NCBI GenBank assembly: GCA_014240285.1
Contig: JAAZXI010000008.1
Coordinates: 1 to 42,613, forward strand
DNA length: 42,613 nt
Source of the DNA: Methanobacteriota archaeon
GTDB taxonomy: Archaea; Thermoplasmatota; Poseidoniia; Poseidoniales; Thalassarchaeaceae
Direction of reading: 5' to 3'
This document shows, piece by piece, positions 1 to 8,422 of this stretch. Within the stretch, counting starts at the first letter, position 1. Every line of letters starts with the position of its first letter. A program made the translations under genes and the position numbers. The notes under the pieces are model-generated. The model saw only the letters and a list, made by a program, of their open reading frames with translations. It did not search any database and was not told the origin of the DNA.

Positions 1-149
1 GTCACCTCTAGAGAGGTAGCGCGAATAGAGGCTGTAGCCTGAGTCAGAGGGTACCTTTAGGTCTAAGTTGAATCAGTGGGTTAGCAAAGGGCTTGACGCT
101 TGTGAAGCATAATGTGAAGATTGAAATAATGAGTTTTAGATTAATTTTT

Positions 150-431
150 ATGGGCGGAATAAGGATAGTTGATTCGGAGCAAGAATACGAGAATGAATTT
201 ACGGCGAGATTCGCGAATTATTCTGTAGAGGAATTAGTAGACTCATTTAATTCCGATCAACCTAGTCAAGGTTGGGTAAGTGCTAGAGGAAGATTTCTTG
301 CTGCATTGCGTCAAGCTTTTTTAGATACTGATATAGATTGTACTAGTTTTATCTCTGAAGAAGGTATGTCACTGGATTATCCAATAAGGCTAGAAGGAAA
401 AATCATCTTTCAAGTTAAAGAAAATCAATAG
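150..431 (+). CDS. Conserved hypothetical small protein (contains GWVSARGRFLAALRQAF); ORF opens at 93, start at 150 preferred
   Basis: ORF track 93..431; internal ATG at 150 gives MGGIRIVDSEQEYENEF...; visibly AT-richer than the neighbouring genes. Confidence 0.55.
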   Translation: MGGIRIVDSEQEYENEFTARFANYSVEELVDSFNSDQPSQGWVSARGRFLAALRQAFLDTDIDCTSFISEEGMSLDYPIRLEGKIIFQVKENQ

Positions 432-498
432 AGCAAAGGGTACGGACCATGATGCCATCATCAGGTAGGGAATGAGTGGTATAGCAGTGACGCTGTCC

Positions 499-798
499 TC
501 AAGTGGAGGGGTATACTAGATCCCTCAAAAAAAGCGCAATATACCACAGAGGGCCACCTACTGAGGTTTGTTGAAAAGAAACTCCGCCCAACAGCCATCC
601 TTGAAACAGCATCGAAATCAAGGCCGTTACAACCGCCGCAAAGATGAGTATGGAGGAAACACGAAAAAGGCGGAAGGCCAATCCCTTGTCAGTTTTGTCA
701 ATTAGTTCGTCCATCATGTGGCCCACAGTATGCCTGCTTTGAACGATGTGCTGACCCCTCGTGTATACGGGCATCATATTGGGTACCCTATGATTCAT
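499..798 (-). CDS. Hypothetical membrane protein
   Basis: ORF 499..828; hydrophobic stretches FRLFRVSSILIFAAVVTALISMLF and PLWYIALFL; start placed at ATG 798 to limit overlap with the upstream gene. Confidence 0.5.
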   Translation of the reverse strand: MNHRVPNMMPVYTRGQHIVQSRHTVGHMMDELIDKTDKGLAFRLFRVSSILIFAAVVTALISMLFQGWLLGGVSFQQTSVGGPLWYIALFLRDLVYPST

Positions 799-1183
799 CT
801 CCTGTGTATTCTGTGACGCGTATGCCAAGCTTGCCTCTTCGGGCCTTTCGTGTCATTATCCGGTCCATCTTGCGGTGGAACTCGGACTCGAGATCAATCT
901 TCATCGCTAGCGAGTGGCCGAGTATCAGAATCAGCAGGTCGGCAAGTTCCTCAGCAGCCTCCTCCTCGGGCTTACCTTTTGTGATAGCAGCGGCGAACTC
1001 GCCCAACTCCTCGACAGTTAGAGCCACGCGGTAACCCATGTCATGCCCGTTGTTTTCCTCAGAAGCGAAGGCGTGCTTGTGGTGGAATTCGGCCACACGC
1101 GACATCATCGTCAACCATGAGCCATCTGGGCTGTTTTGCGCCTCAATCTCTATCCAATCGTCTACACTAACTGGTCGTGCCAT
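788..1183 (-). CDS. MazG-like nucleotide pyrophosphohydrolase
   Basis: EELGEF...EEAAEELADLLILILGHSLAMKIDLESEFHRKMDRIMTRKARR matches the MazG EExxE...ExxD helical pattern. Confidence 0.7.
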   Translation of the reverse strand: MARPVSVDDWIEIEAQNSPDGSWLTMMSRVAEFHHKHAFASEENNGHDMGYRVALTVEELGEFAAAITKGKPEEEAAEELADLLILILGHSLAMKIDLESEFHRKMDRIMTRKARRGKLGIRVTEYTGDES

Positions 1184-1208
1184 GGTGCTGGCTGAGTAAG
1201 GAGACACA

Positions 1209-1529
1209 TCAACGTAGTTGCCCCCCCAGTGGTGGCTGCTTAGGGTCGCTATCCTCGTATGGCAGCACCAGTACCAGTCCGCCTACTCCAGTTAGCATAA
1301 ACAGGGCCAGCGATCCGAGGAAGTACGACACCCTTTGTGATTTCTCTTGCTCTAACTCATTGCACAGCACGGGATCGGGGGACTCAATGATATGGAGGAC
1401 CAACGATCTGTATTCCATATCACACTCCCGCTCGTGTTCTCTAACTACGTCATCGTGCTCTTGCATCAAATTCATCGTCATAGGGAACAGCAGTATGGAA
1501 CACCCAATAAGGGCGAAACCTATCTTCAT
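1209..1529 (-). CDS. Hypothetical membrane protein
   Basis: ORF with two hydrophobic segments (IGFALIGCSILLFPMTM; FLGSLALFMLTGVGGLVLVL); start uncertain. Confidence 0.45.
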   Translation of the reverse strand: MKIGFALIGCSILLFPMTMNLMQEHDDVVREHERECDMEYRSLVLHIIESPDPVLCNELEQEKSQRVSYFLGSLALFMLTGVGGLVLVLPYEDSDPKQPPLGGQLR

Positions 1530-1552
1530 GTCATTTTCCAAAACATCACCGA

Positions 1553-2305
1553 CTAGAATAGAAGAGCCTTCACGCATTCACCGACGTGTTCCCTCATGGT
1601 CGCTGCCATGGCATCGACAGCATCGTGGTCAATCTCTGCTTCGGGCGATCCAGGAGTCCTACCTGCAGCCCAGTTCGAAGAGCATACCAACGCAACGTGA
1701 GGGAGACCTCTCTCACCTACTAGTCTGGATTCTGGTCCGAGTGTCATTCCAACAACATCAGCACCTAGACGCTCGAGCGCATCGATTTCCGAAGGAGTCT
1801 CGAACTGAGGGCCGATGCACTGCGCCACGACTAGGTCGCATGTGACCTGCCCCTGAATGGCCTCAAGAGTTTTGGCGCAAATCTCACTAGCGCCTGAGTT
1901 GAAGCACGAAGTTCTGTCAGTGTGAGTTGCATGATCATCGTAGAACGTCCACGGTCTCTCCGCGAGGTCGAGTACGTCTGCTGCAACACCTATTGAGCCA
2001 GGGGGTAGGTCCTTGCGCATGCTCCCGACCGAGTTGATGCTGAGTACCAATTCTGGTTGGATGCTGGCAGCGGCGTGGACATTGGCACGGTGCTCGATGC
2101 GATGAGGAGGAGTTCTCGAGTCGGAGTCAGAGTGATGTCTGTCGATGATTAGTACTTCGTCCTCTTTGACACTGACGAGTGTTACTGGTACCTGACCCCA
2201 TTCTGAATCCACCCTCATGGTGTTAGCAGCTGCACCCGGAGCAGAGGCCAATTGCGATGCGAAGGCGCTCATGCCAGTTCCGCAGAGCACCGCTATGCGG
2301 GCCAT
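1553..2305 (-). CDS. Purine nucleoside / methylthioadenosine phosphorylase family protein
   Basis: Full-length ORF; SINSVGSMR, QCIGPQFETPSEI, LGADVVGMTLGPESRLVGERGLPHVALVCSSNWAAG match PNP/MTAP-family motifs. Confidence 0.8.
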   Translation of the reverse strand: MARIAVLCGTGMSAFASQLASAPGAAANTMRVDSEWGQVPVTLVSVKEDEVLIIDRHHSDSDSRTPPHRIEHRANVHAAASIQPELVLSINSVGSMRKDLPPGSIGVAADVLDLAERPWTFYDDHATHTDRTSCFNSGASEICAKTLEAIQGQVTCDLVVAQCIGPQFETPSEIDALERLGADVVGMTLGPESRLVGERGLPHVALVCSSNWAAGRTPGSPEAEIDHDAVDAMAATMREHVGECVKALLF

Positions 2306-2309
2306 AGGA

Positions 2310-3215
2310 TTACTCCTTCAGACGCTCGATGAGATCGGCCTTCTTACCGGAAACTGGCTTGCCGGCCTCCTTCAGTAGTTCCTTGAGCTGGGCGACCGTC
2401 ATGGATCCGTAGTCAGTAGCGTCATCGGAATCCTCAGTGGCCTCATCTGCTTCCTCAGTATCTTCTGTCTCATCAATGATCTCTTCTGGGGCCTCTTCCA
2501 AATCATCCTCGGATGGAGTTTCCTCCTCGTCATCAACCTCAATTGCTGTGGCTTCCTTCTCGGCCTGCTCGTCCTCGAGCACCTGCTCGAGGGTCGGACC
2601 GTCCTTTGCGACAACTCCACCCTGCATCAGCTGAATGCGTCGAATCATCACCTCTCGGATAGGCTGAATCTTGGATGATGCTTCCTTAATCTGAGTCTCA
2701 AGCGTGCCGTCCAATGAGGCCTTCTGCATTTCGGCCCACGTAGAAGTGGCCCCCGCCTTGAGTATAATGTCTCGAGCCAGTGAGCGCATCTGCTGCTTTT
2801 GACTTCCCTTGATGCGATGCCTCGAAATCATCAGCGGTTTGACCCTGATGTAGAAACCGTCCTCAGTGACTACGTCTACCGTGTCGTCAATCTTGCCACG
2901 GTCGCGTCGAACCTGTCGGCGGATGTGGTCCTTCAGTAGTTCGTGTCCGATATACTCTGTCAGGGCGTCCGCACCGACCACTCCTGTAATCCTGAACTGC
3001 ACCTTGACATGCATCTTGGAGAAGTCTCCGTCGAGTTCGTTCTGCATTATCTCATAGTGCCGACCGATGAGTTGATCCTCATCCTCTGCGATTGTCTCGC
3101 CTATGACCTCGAAGGACCAGGGGTTTCGAGGGGCCCGAATGGTGAACCAGCGCTTGGACTTCCACTTGTCCCGCTGTTTGCGTGCCGCTGCCCTTGCTGC
3201 TGCTCCCTTCGCCAT
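2310..3215 (-). CDS. 30S ribosomal protein S3Ae with acidic linker and C-terminal SAP-like domain
   Basis: MAKGAAARAAARKQRDKWKSKRWFTIRAPRNPWSFEVIGET... S3Ae-like; C-terminus YGSMTVAQLKELLKEAGKPVSGKKADLIERLKE is SAP-like; start set at ATG 3215, in frame with the longer ORF. Confidence 0.88.
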   Translation of the reverse strand: MAKGAAARAAARKQRDKWKSKRWFTIRAPRNPWSFEVIGETIAEDEDQLIGRHYEIMQNELDGDFSKMHVKVQFRITGVVGADALTEYIGHELLKDHIRRQVRRDRGKIDDTVDVVTEDGFYIRVKPLMISRHRIKGSQKQQMRSLARDIILKAGATSTWAEMQKASLDGTLETQIKEASSKIQPIREVMIRRIQLMQGGVVAKDGPTLEQVLEDEQAEKEATAIEVDDEEETPSEDDLEEAPEEIIDETEDTEEADEATEDSDDATDYGSMTVAQLKELLKEAGKPVSGKKADLIERLKE

Positions 3216-3353
3216 GACAAGAACCTCTCCTCGGGGGCTACCCCGTATGCGGGCCGTCCGACCTGCCTCCAGTATTTGAATCAAAGCCCCCGTAGGGGGC
3301 CTTGGTATCTGAGCAGTAGTCGTATTCAAGGACGAGTTGCCTGTGCTGGGGCT

Positions 3354-3791
3354 ATGGGGCTGCACAGTGCGACCTGGAGGATTCATGCTAGCGCTGTCGA
3401 TGACCTCGGCTTGTTGGAGGAGAGTCTGCGCTGGTTGACTGGAGATCACTGCGAGCTGACTGTAGAAAGAGACAAGTCTTGGCATGGGTCCGAGCAGACC
3501 ATCCTAGAAACCACAACTAAGCGAAAGAAGGCTGCGTTGAAGGCGCTGTCTAGACTAGGTGACGGGGTGCTGAAGGGACTGCTCGATGAGGGAGTCTCGA
3601 AGAGGATAGACGATGAGAAGAATATGCACATCAGAATCAGGCTCTCGGACCTAGTACGAGGAGAGGTTGTGCTAGTCTCGGAGAACAATTCTGTGGCGGC
3701 CGCTAAGGGTCAATTCAAAATCGAGGCTTATCCTGGTAGCGAGCCATCTGATGTGATTACCAAGACGATATTATCTATGCTGGATTCCTAG
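3354..3791 (+). CDS. Archaeal exosome-associated RNA-binding protein, COG1325/DUF54-like
   Basis: From ATG 3354: [30 protein letters not shown]...[57 protein letters not shown]; pattern resembles COG1325; divergent from S3Ae. Confidence 0.6.
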   Translation: MGLHSATWRIHASAVDDLGLLEESLRWLTGDHCELTVERDKSWHGSEQTILETTTKRKKAALKALSRLGDGVLKGLLDEGVSKRIDDEKNMHIRIRLSDLVRGEVVLVSENNSVAAAKGQFKIEAYPGSEPSDVITKTILSMLDS

Positions 3792-3852
3792 TTGTCTGGG
3801 GCGGTTCCCGAGCAAGTTTATTACTCGATTATACATCCCCGAAACGAGAAAC

Positions 3853-4131
3853 ATGACTCATGTCGTCACCAGTGCGTGCGTTCGCTGCAAATACCAAGAT
3901 TGCGTTGCAGTCTGCCCTGTTGAGTGCTTTAGGGAGGCTGATGACTATCTCGTCATCGACCCCGATGAGTGCATCGACTGCGCCGCATGCATTCCAGAGT
4001 GCCCTGTAGAAGCAATCTACGCGGACACAGACCTACCCGATGAGGAAATGAGTTGGTTGGACAAGAATGAGGACGAGGCACCCAACCTGCCTTTGGCAGA
4101 AGGTGATTCGCCAGTCTTGGCGGATTCCTGA
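3853..4131 (+). CDS. Ferredoxin, FdxA-like (3Fe-4S/4Fe-4S)
   Basis: [18 protein letters not shown]...[16 protein letters not shown]. Confidence 0.9.
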   Translation: MTHVVTSACVRCKYQDCVAVCPVECFREADDYLVIDPDECIDCAACIPECPVEAIYADTDLPDEEMSWLDKNEDEAPNLPLAEGDSPVLADS

Positions 4132-4181
4132 ATCAGGACCTGCCTGAATAGGTTCTTGAGTGTGTGCTCGGAGGGGTTGCC

Positions 4182-5174
4182 ATGTCCAAGTTAGTAGACT
4201 TGCAGAAGATGCGTCACGGCACCGAGTTGCTGAAGCGCGGATTCGCCAAGATGCAGGAGGGTGGCGTCATCATGGATGTGGTCACCCCCGAGCAGGCACA
4301 TATCGCCGAGGATGCCGGGGCGACCGCGGTGATGGCACTAGAAAGGGTTCCAGCTGACATTAGATCCGATGGGGGTGTTGCTAGGATGAGCCATCCCCAC
4401 CTAATCAGAGGCATTATCGAGACCACCAGTATCCCAGTGATGGCCAAGGCACGCATCGGGCACGACGAAGAAGCTCGCGTGCTGCAGACGCTCGGAGTGG
4501 ACATGGTCGACGAGAGTGAGGTGCTGACTCCTGCGGACCCGTTCTATCACATCGCCAAGAACGACTTCACCATTCCTTTTGTGTGCGGCTGCACCAACCT
4601 CGGTGAAGCCTGTCGTAGGATAATGGAAGGGGCGGCAATGATTCGCACTAAGGGTGAAGCGGGCACAGGTAACGTTGTCAGCGCCATTCAGCATTCGAGA
4701 TTAGTAGCAGAGGAGATTGCGTTGCTGCAGAGCGCCAACGATGCTGAGTTTGAGGTTATTGCACGTACCATATCAGATGGCTTCCGCAGAATCGAATTGA
4801 AGAGCGAACACGACATAGTGGTTCAGAACACGCCCTTTGGAAGTATGGACGCCTGCCACGACTTGATCGTTGAGATCATGGGCGAGGTGAGGGAGATGAG
4901 CCGATTGCCAGTGGTAACATTCTCAGCCGGCGGTATTGCGACTCCCGCGGACGCCGCTCTACTCATGAAGCAGGGTTTGGATGGGGTGTTCGTCGGATCA
5001 GGAATTTTCAAGTCCGAGCACCCAGCGACCACTGCCTCGGCCATCGTAATGGCCACTCACCACTTCAACGACCCTGAGAAAGTAACCGAAGCCTCGTCGA
5101 TGATGGCTGGAAAGCCCATGGATGGCCTAGAGATCGACAAGCTCGATATTCGTATGGAAGAGCGCGGCTGGTAG
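4182..5174 (+). CDS. pdxS: Pyridoxal 5'-phosphate synthase lyase subunit PdxS
   Basis: [49 protein letters not shown]...[14 protein letters not shown]; highly conserved PdxS sequence; start at ATG 4182. Confidence 0.97.
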   Translation: MSKLVDLQKMRHGTELLKRGFAKMQEGGVIMDVVTPEQAHIAEDAGATAVMALERVPADIRSDGGVARMSHPHLIRGIIETTSIPVMAKARIGHDEEARVLQTLGVDMVDESEVLTPADPFYHIAKNDFTIPFVCGCTNLGEACRRIMEGAAMIRTKGEAGTGNVVSAIQHSRLVAEEIALLQSANDAEFEVIARTISDGFRRIELKSEHDIVVQNTPFGSMDACHDLIVEIMGEVREMSRLPVVTFSAGGIATPADAALLMKQGLDGVFVGSGIFKSEHPATTASAIVMATHHFNDPEKVTEASSMMAGKPMDGLEIDKLDIRMEERGW

Positions 5175-6161
5175 TCAGTCCCGCTTTCCTCTAGTAGTGC
5201 CGAGTCTCCTAGATTTCTTCCTCTCCTTCTTGTTGGACTCAGGCACAGAGTCAGTATCTGTCCTAGTTCCACCTAGAGTTATCGAGCCTTTCTCTAGAAG
5301 CTCGTCAGCAAGTGAAGAGGCGAGATCCTCGTCCTCGTCAGGCGTCCTAAGGGCATCCCGGACAAATTGATTATGATCCCTGATTAACCTCTCCCTCTCC
5401 TCACGCTGAGCCTTGAGATCGTCGCGTATCTCGTTGACCTGGTCCAGCAGGATCTTGATTTCGGAATGGACATTATCTGCAGCCTCTCTGGAAGAAGTGA
5501 AGGCGTTGTGCAGTCGGTCTCCCTCGGCCCTCAGGAAGTCTCTCTCCTCGAGCATTGGCTTGACCTCGTCCCAGATCTCGTCGGCCTCCTTGTTAGCATC
5601 CAGCATAGCCTTGTGCTGAGAGTCCGCCTCGGCCTTGAGGAGTTGGATTGAGCCCTCCATGTCGCCGAGGTCTATTTCGATAATCTGGAATTCCTCTGCT
5701 GCTGGCATCAACTCATCACGCTTGGCAATCAGCAACTTTAGCTTCTTCAACATCGCATTCTCCTTGTCTAAAGTCAACGAGCCGTCCGTCATTATGCGGT
5801 TCTCGATGCGATCTATCTCCCCCAAGGTCTCGGACAACTGTATGACTAACGACTTAGTGCCCTCACCACTCCTCTTGCCTCTGCGCTGTGTAATTAGTTC
5901 GCGCATCTGAGACTGAATCTCATCGCGCTTGGCCTGATGCACCTTAGCCCTGACACGCACCTCCTTCTGCTCATCCAAGTGCTCCTTGATTCGTTCCCTG
6001 AGCTCTCTGGACTGCTCTTGGACTGAATTGCGTGAATCGGCCGCCCTACGTGCGTTCTCGTTGTGTCCGTTCCTCTGCTCACGCATCCGCCTGATTCTGG
6101 TCTCCATGGCGTGTAGCCTGGTCCTGAGGTCTTCATCGGGACCCGCTTCTTCATCCGGCAC
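5175..6161 (-). CDS. Archaeal coiled-coil protein (COG1340-like)
   Basis: Long charged heptad-rich protein; C-terminus KKSRRLGTTRGKRD resembles the C-terminus of the ORF at 10902..11879. Confidence 0.7.
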   Translation of the reverse strand: MPDEEAGPDEDLRTRLHAMETRIRRMREQRNGHNENARRAADSRNSVQEQSRELRERIKEHLDEQKEVRVRAKVHQAKRDEIQSQMRELITQRRGKRSGEGTKSLVIQLSETLGEIDRIENRIMTDGSLTLDKENAMLKKLKLLIAKRDELMPAAEEFQIIEIDLGDMEGSIQLLKAEADSQHKAMLDANKEADEIWDEVKPMLEERDFLRAEGDRLHNAFTSSREAADNVHSEIKILLDQVNEIRDDLKAQREERERLIRDHNQFVRDALRTPDEDEDLASSLADELLEKGSITLGGTRTDTDSVPESNKKERKKSRRLGTTRGKRD

Positions 6162-6200
6162 AGGGTGGGCAGAGGGGGATGCCCTTTGAACCGACCTGAA

Positions 6201-7769
6201 TCAAAGACCCAGCAAGTTCAGTAAGAACGGGAGCATGGGCGATAGTACCACAATCGCAGCCCCGACCATGAACAACCCACCCAGTGTCATCTTGATTCTC
6301 GTGAGTAAGTCAGAGCGGACCTGTACCGTCAGTACCCGTCCTGAAATCATGTTCCCTGCATCATCCTCAAGCCTTACTGTAACCGTCGCCTCGCCCATCG
6401 ATGAAGGCAGCAGGCTCTGCCACACGATGCTAGTTGCAGATATGGTGCTGAGCAGTGATGATGAGATATCAGCAGAAAGACTCTCCGAATCAACCGAGAA
6501 TGGATCTATCTTGAGTCTGTAGACGCACTCGTGCGGCCTGAAGTCGGGGGTCTGGACCTTGAGTACCACGTCCCTCGGATTATCTCCCTCATTGAGCACG
6601 AATGCGAACAGGTTAGCCTGACCGACTACCAGATTCTCCATATCAACATCGAGCCATATGCCATCGTCAGTGCGCCCTCCAATGCGTCGCATCCTGATTC
6701 TGTCATGCAGTCTGAAGAAGGGGGGGCACTCGGCGCGTGCACGTGAAAGCAATCGGTCCCACGTCTCCTCACCGAGTTCTGGGTGACTGAATAGCCCCTC
6801 GATGGTAGATGCATCCACCATCGGCTCCAAAGCCGCTCTGAATTGTTCTTCGTCAATCAGTGAAGAGCGGCGTAGGTATAGTAGGTGTAACAGGGTCTCC
6901 TGTAGTTCCCTCCTGCTGCTGTTCTGGTGTATCTTCGAATCGAGTGATCCGAGGTATTGGGATATCCTGACCGCAAGCAATGGATCGATATGTGCCCTGA
7001 TTACATCGGTGAATGGGCGACTGAGTAGTGCCGGATGGATGGGTGGCGAGAATGCCTCTAGCATGCCCCAGGGCTCACTGGTGTTGAAGCGCGGACGGTC
7101 CGAGACCATGTGTACGCCGTGTCCCGACAAAAGAGCCCCTGTCGAGAAGGCTACTAGTATCGGAGTGGCGATGACGTCATCGGGTAGCCAAAGGCTCGCT
7201 GCTAGCAGAGCGGCAGCCATGGCCATCAGGAGTATGGTGATCCCCAGCTGCCTTATTGCACCGTCGATGGTGGCCCTCATCTCGGCATATCCGTGAGCAC
7301 TATTGAAGGTCAGACCTATTGTAGTCAGCTCCTTCGCCTCGAGCCTGAAAATAGTCCTCGTAAGCACCATCAGCCTCAGTAGTATCAGCAACAGAGCGGT
7401 GTCGGCCACCAACATCAACAGAGACATTCCGTAGATCCCTGTTGACATCCCCAACCCCTCAACAGTCGCTTCTATGTGATCGGTCCACCATTGTGGATTC
7501 GATGCAGTGAAAGTTTGAGCCAACCCATATAGGACTATGACCATCAGCGGAAGAAACAAGACGAGTCTCGCTCCGTCGCTTATGAGGAGTCTGTCTGCTC
7601 TGAGAAGGAGTTCTTCCTGTGACTTGAGCCTCTGGATCTTCTCGGCCCCTTTCAGGCTGCGCTGCGGCTCGGTTATAGATCGAGGTGGCATCTCGGGGGC
7701 CGGAGGGACAATCCCCTCCAAGGAGTCAGCCAATTCCTCGAGATCATCTGTCCGGACATCTTCCATCAC
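6201..7769 (-). CDS. Multi-pass membrane protein of unknown function, last gene of the DtxR-family operon
   Basis: 522-aa ORF with several hydrophobic segments; start overlaps the stop of the DtxR-like gene (7766..7769). Confidence 0.65.
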   Translation of the reverse strand: MMEDVRTDDLEELADSLEGIVPPAPEMPPRSITEPQRSLKGAEKIQRLKSQEELLLRADRLLISDGARLVLFLPLMVIVLYGLAQTFTASNPQWWTDHIEATVEGLGMSTGIYGMSLLMLVADTALLLILLRLMVLTRTIFRLEAKELTTIGLTFNSAHGYAEMRATIDGAIRQLGITILLMAMAAALLAASLWLPDDVIATPILVAFSTGALLSGHGVHMVSDRPRFNTSEPWGMLEAFSPPIHPALLSRPFTDVIRAHIDPLLAVRISQYLGSLDSKIHQNSSRRELQETLLHLLYLRRSSLIDEEQFRAALEPMVDASTIEGLFSHPELGEETWDRLLSRARAECPPFFRLHDRIRMRRIGGRTDDGIWLDVDMENLVVGQANLFAFVLNEGDNPRDVVLKVQTPDFRPHECVYRLKIDPFSVDSESLSADISSSLLSTISATSIVWQSLLPSSMGEATVTVRLEDDAGNMISGRVLTVQVRSDLLTRIKMTLGGLFMVGAAIVVLSPMLPFLLNLLGL

Positions 7770-8422
7770 ATCACCTCATCGGTCCTAGCAAGAATACGTA
7801 GCGAAACCGCTTTCGACATCTCGATTACTGAGCCATTGCAGGAGATGCCATCGTCAGTTGAACTGACCTTGGTCCCTATACCGACCCCGATCATTTCGAG
7901 AGTTCGGACGTCAGTCGGCCTCATCACCATCAGCTCGATGGTGGCAGTCGATCCTATTGGCAAGGCTGACAGAGGCAGTAGCAGCCCTGACCTCATAGGC
8001 TCCAACTGCCTTTCAATGATAGGAATCCGCTCTCCTCTTGGAGTCTTCTCGGGGTAACCCAGCATCTTGTCGAGGGCCATTTCTAGCTCCTCATCTATGG
8101 CGTGCTCGATTTTGCAGGCCGCCTCGAGGACGTCGCCTTCGAAGCCGATGACCTCAGTTAGTAGGATTTCGATGAGTCCCTCACGACGCTTAATCATCGC
8201 CGCTTGCTGGAATCCATCAGGCGTCAGTCTGCATCCTTTGTAGGGGATATGTGTGACCAAATCACGGCTGGCCAGTCGCTGTATCATCTCTGTGGTCGAG
8301 GCGGGGCTGACATCCATCATCTGAGCCAGTTGGGTGGTCTTTACAATAGCGCTAGGATTGTCCACGTGTGCTTCGAATAGGCGTTTCAAGTACATCTCCT
8401 CGAATTCGCTCAGTTCAGACAT
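7766..8422 (-). CDS. DtxR/MntR-family metal-dependent transcriptional regulator
   Basis: wHTH: AHVDNPSAIVKTTQLAQMMDVSPASTTEMIQRLASRDLVTHIPYKGCRLTPDG; EAACKIEHAIDEELEMALDKMLG dimerisation/metal motif; C-terminal FeoA/SH3-like segment. Confidence 0.85.
   Translation of the reverse strand: MSELSEFEEMYLKRLFEAHVDNPSAIVKTTQLAQMMDVSPASTTEMIQRLASRDLVTHIPYKGCRLTPDGFQQAAMIKRREGLIEILLTEVIGFEGDVLEAACKIEHAIDEELEMALDKMLGYPEKTPRGERIPIIERQLEPMRSGLLLPLSALPIGSTATIELMVMRPTDVRTLEMIGVGIGTKVSSTDDGISCNGSVIEMSKAVSLRILARTDEVM

Noticed and set aside
1-92. Possible structured RNA 3' end at the window edge
   Set aside because: No match to tRNA, 5S, SRP or RNase P signature sequences that I could recognise; too little sequence to judge.
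1177-1845. 222-aa plus-strand ORF overlapping the MTAP-like and hypothetical genes
   Set aside because: Low-complexity translation, antisense to better-supported genes.
2943-3353. N-terminal half of the 282-aa ORF track entry 2943..3791
   Set aside because: Antisense to S3Ae; the conserved part begins at ATG 3354.
3216-3485. Upstream extension of the S3Ae ORF ([11 protein letters not shown]...)
   Set aside because: Overlaps the divergent COG1325-like gene; S3Ae-like sequence starts at MAKGAAARAAARKQR (3215).
4182-5174. PdxS without adjacent PdxT
   Set aside because: PdxT is commonly encoded elsewhere in archaeal genomes; nothing unusual can be concluded from this window.
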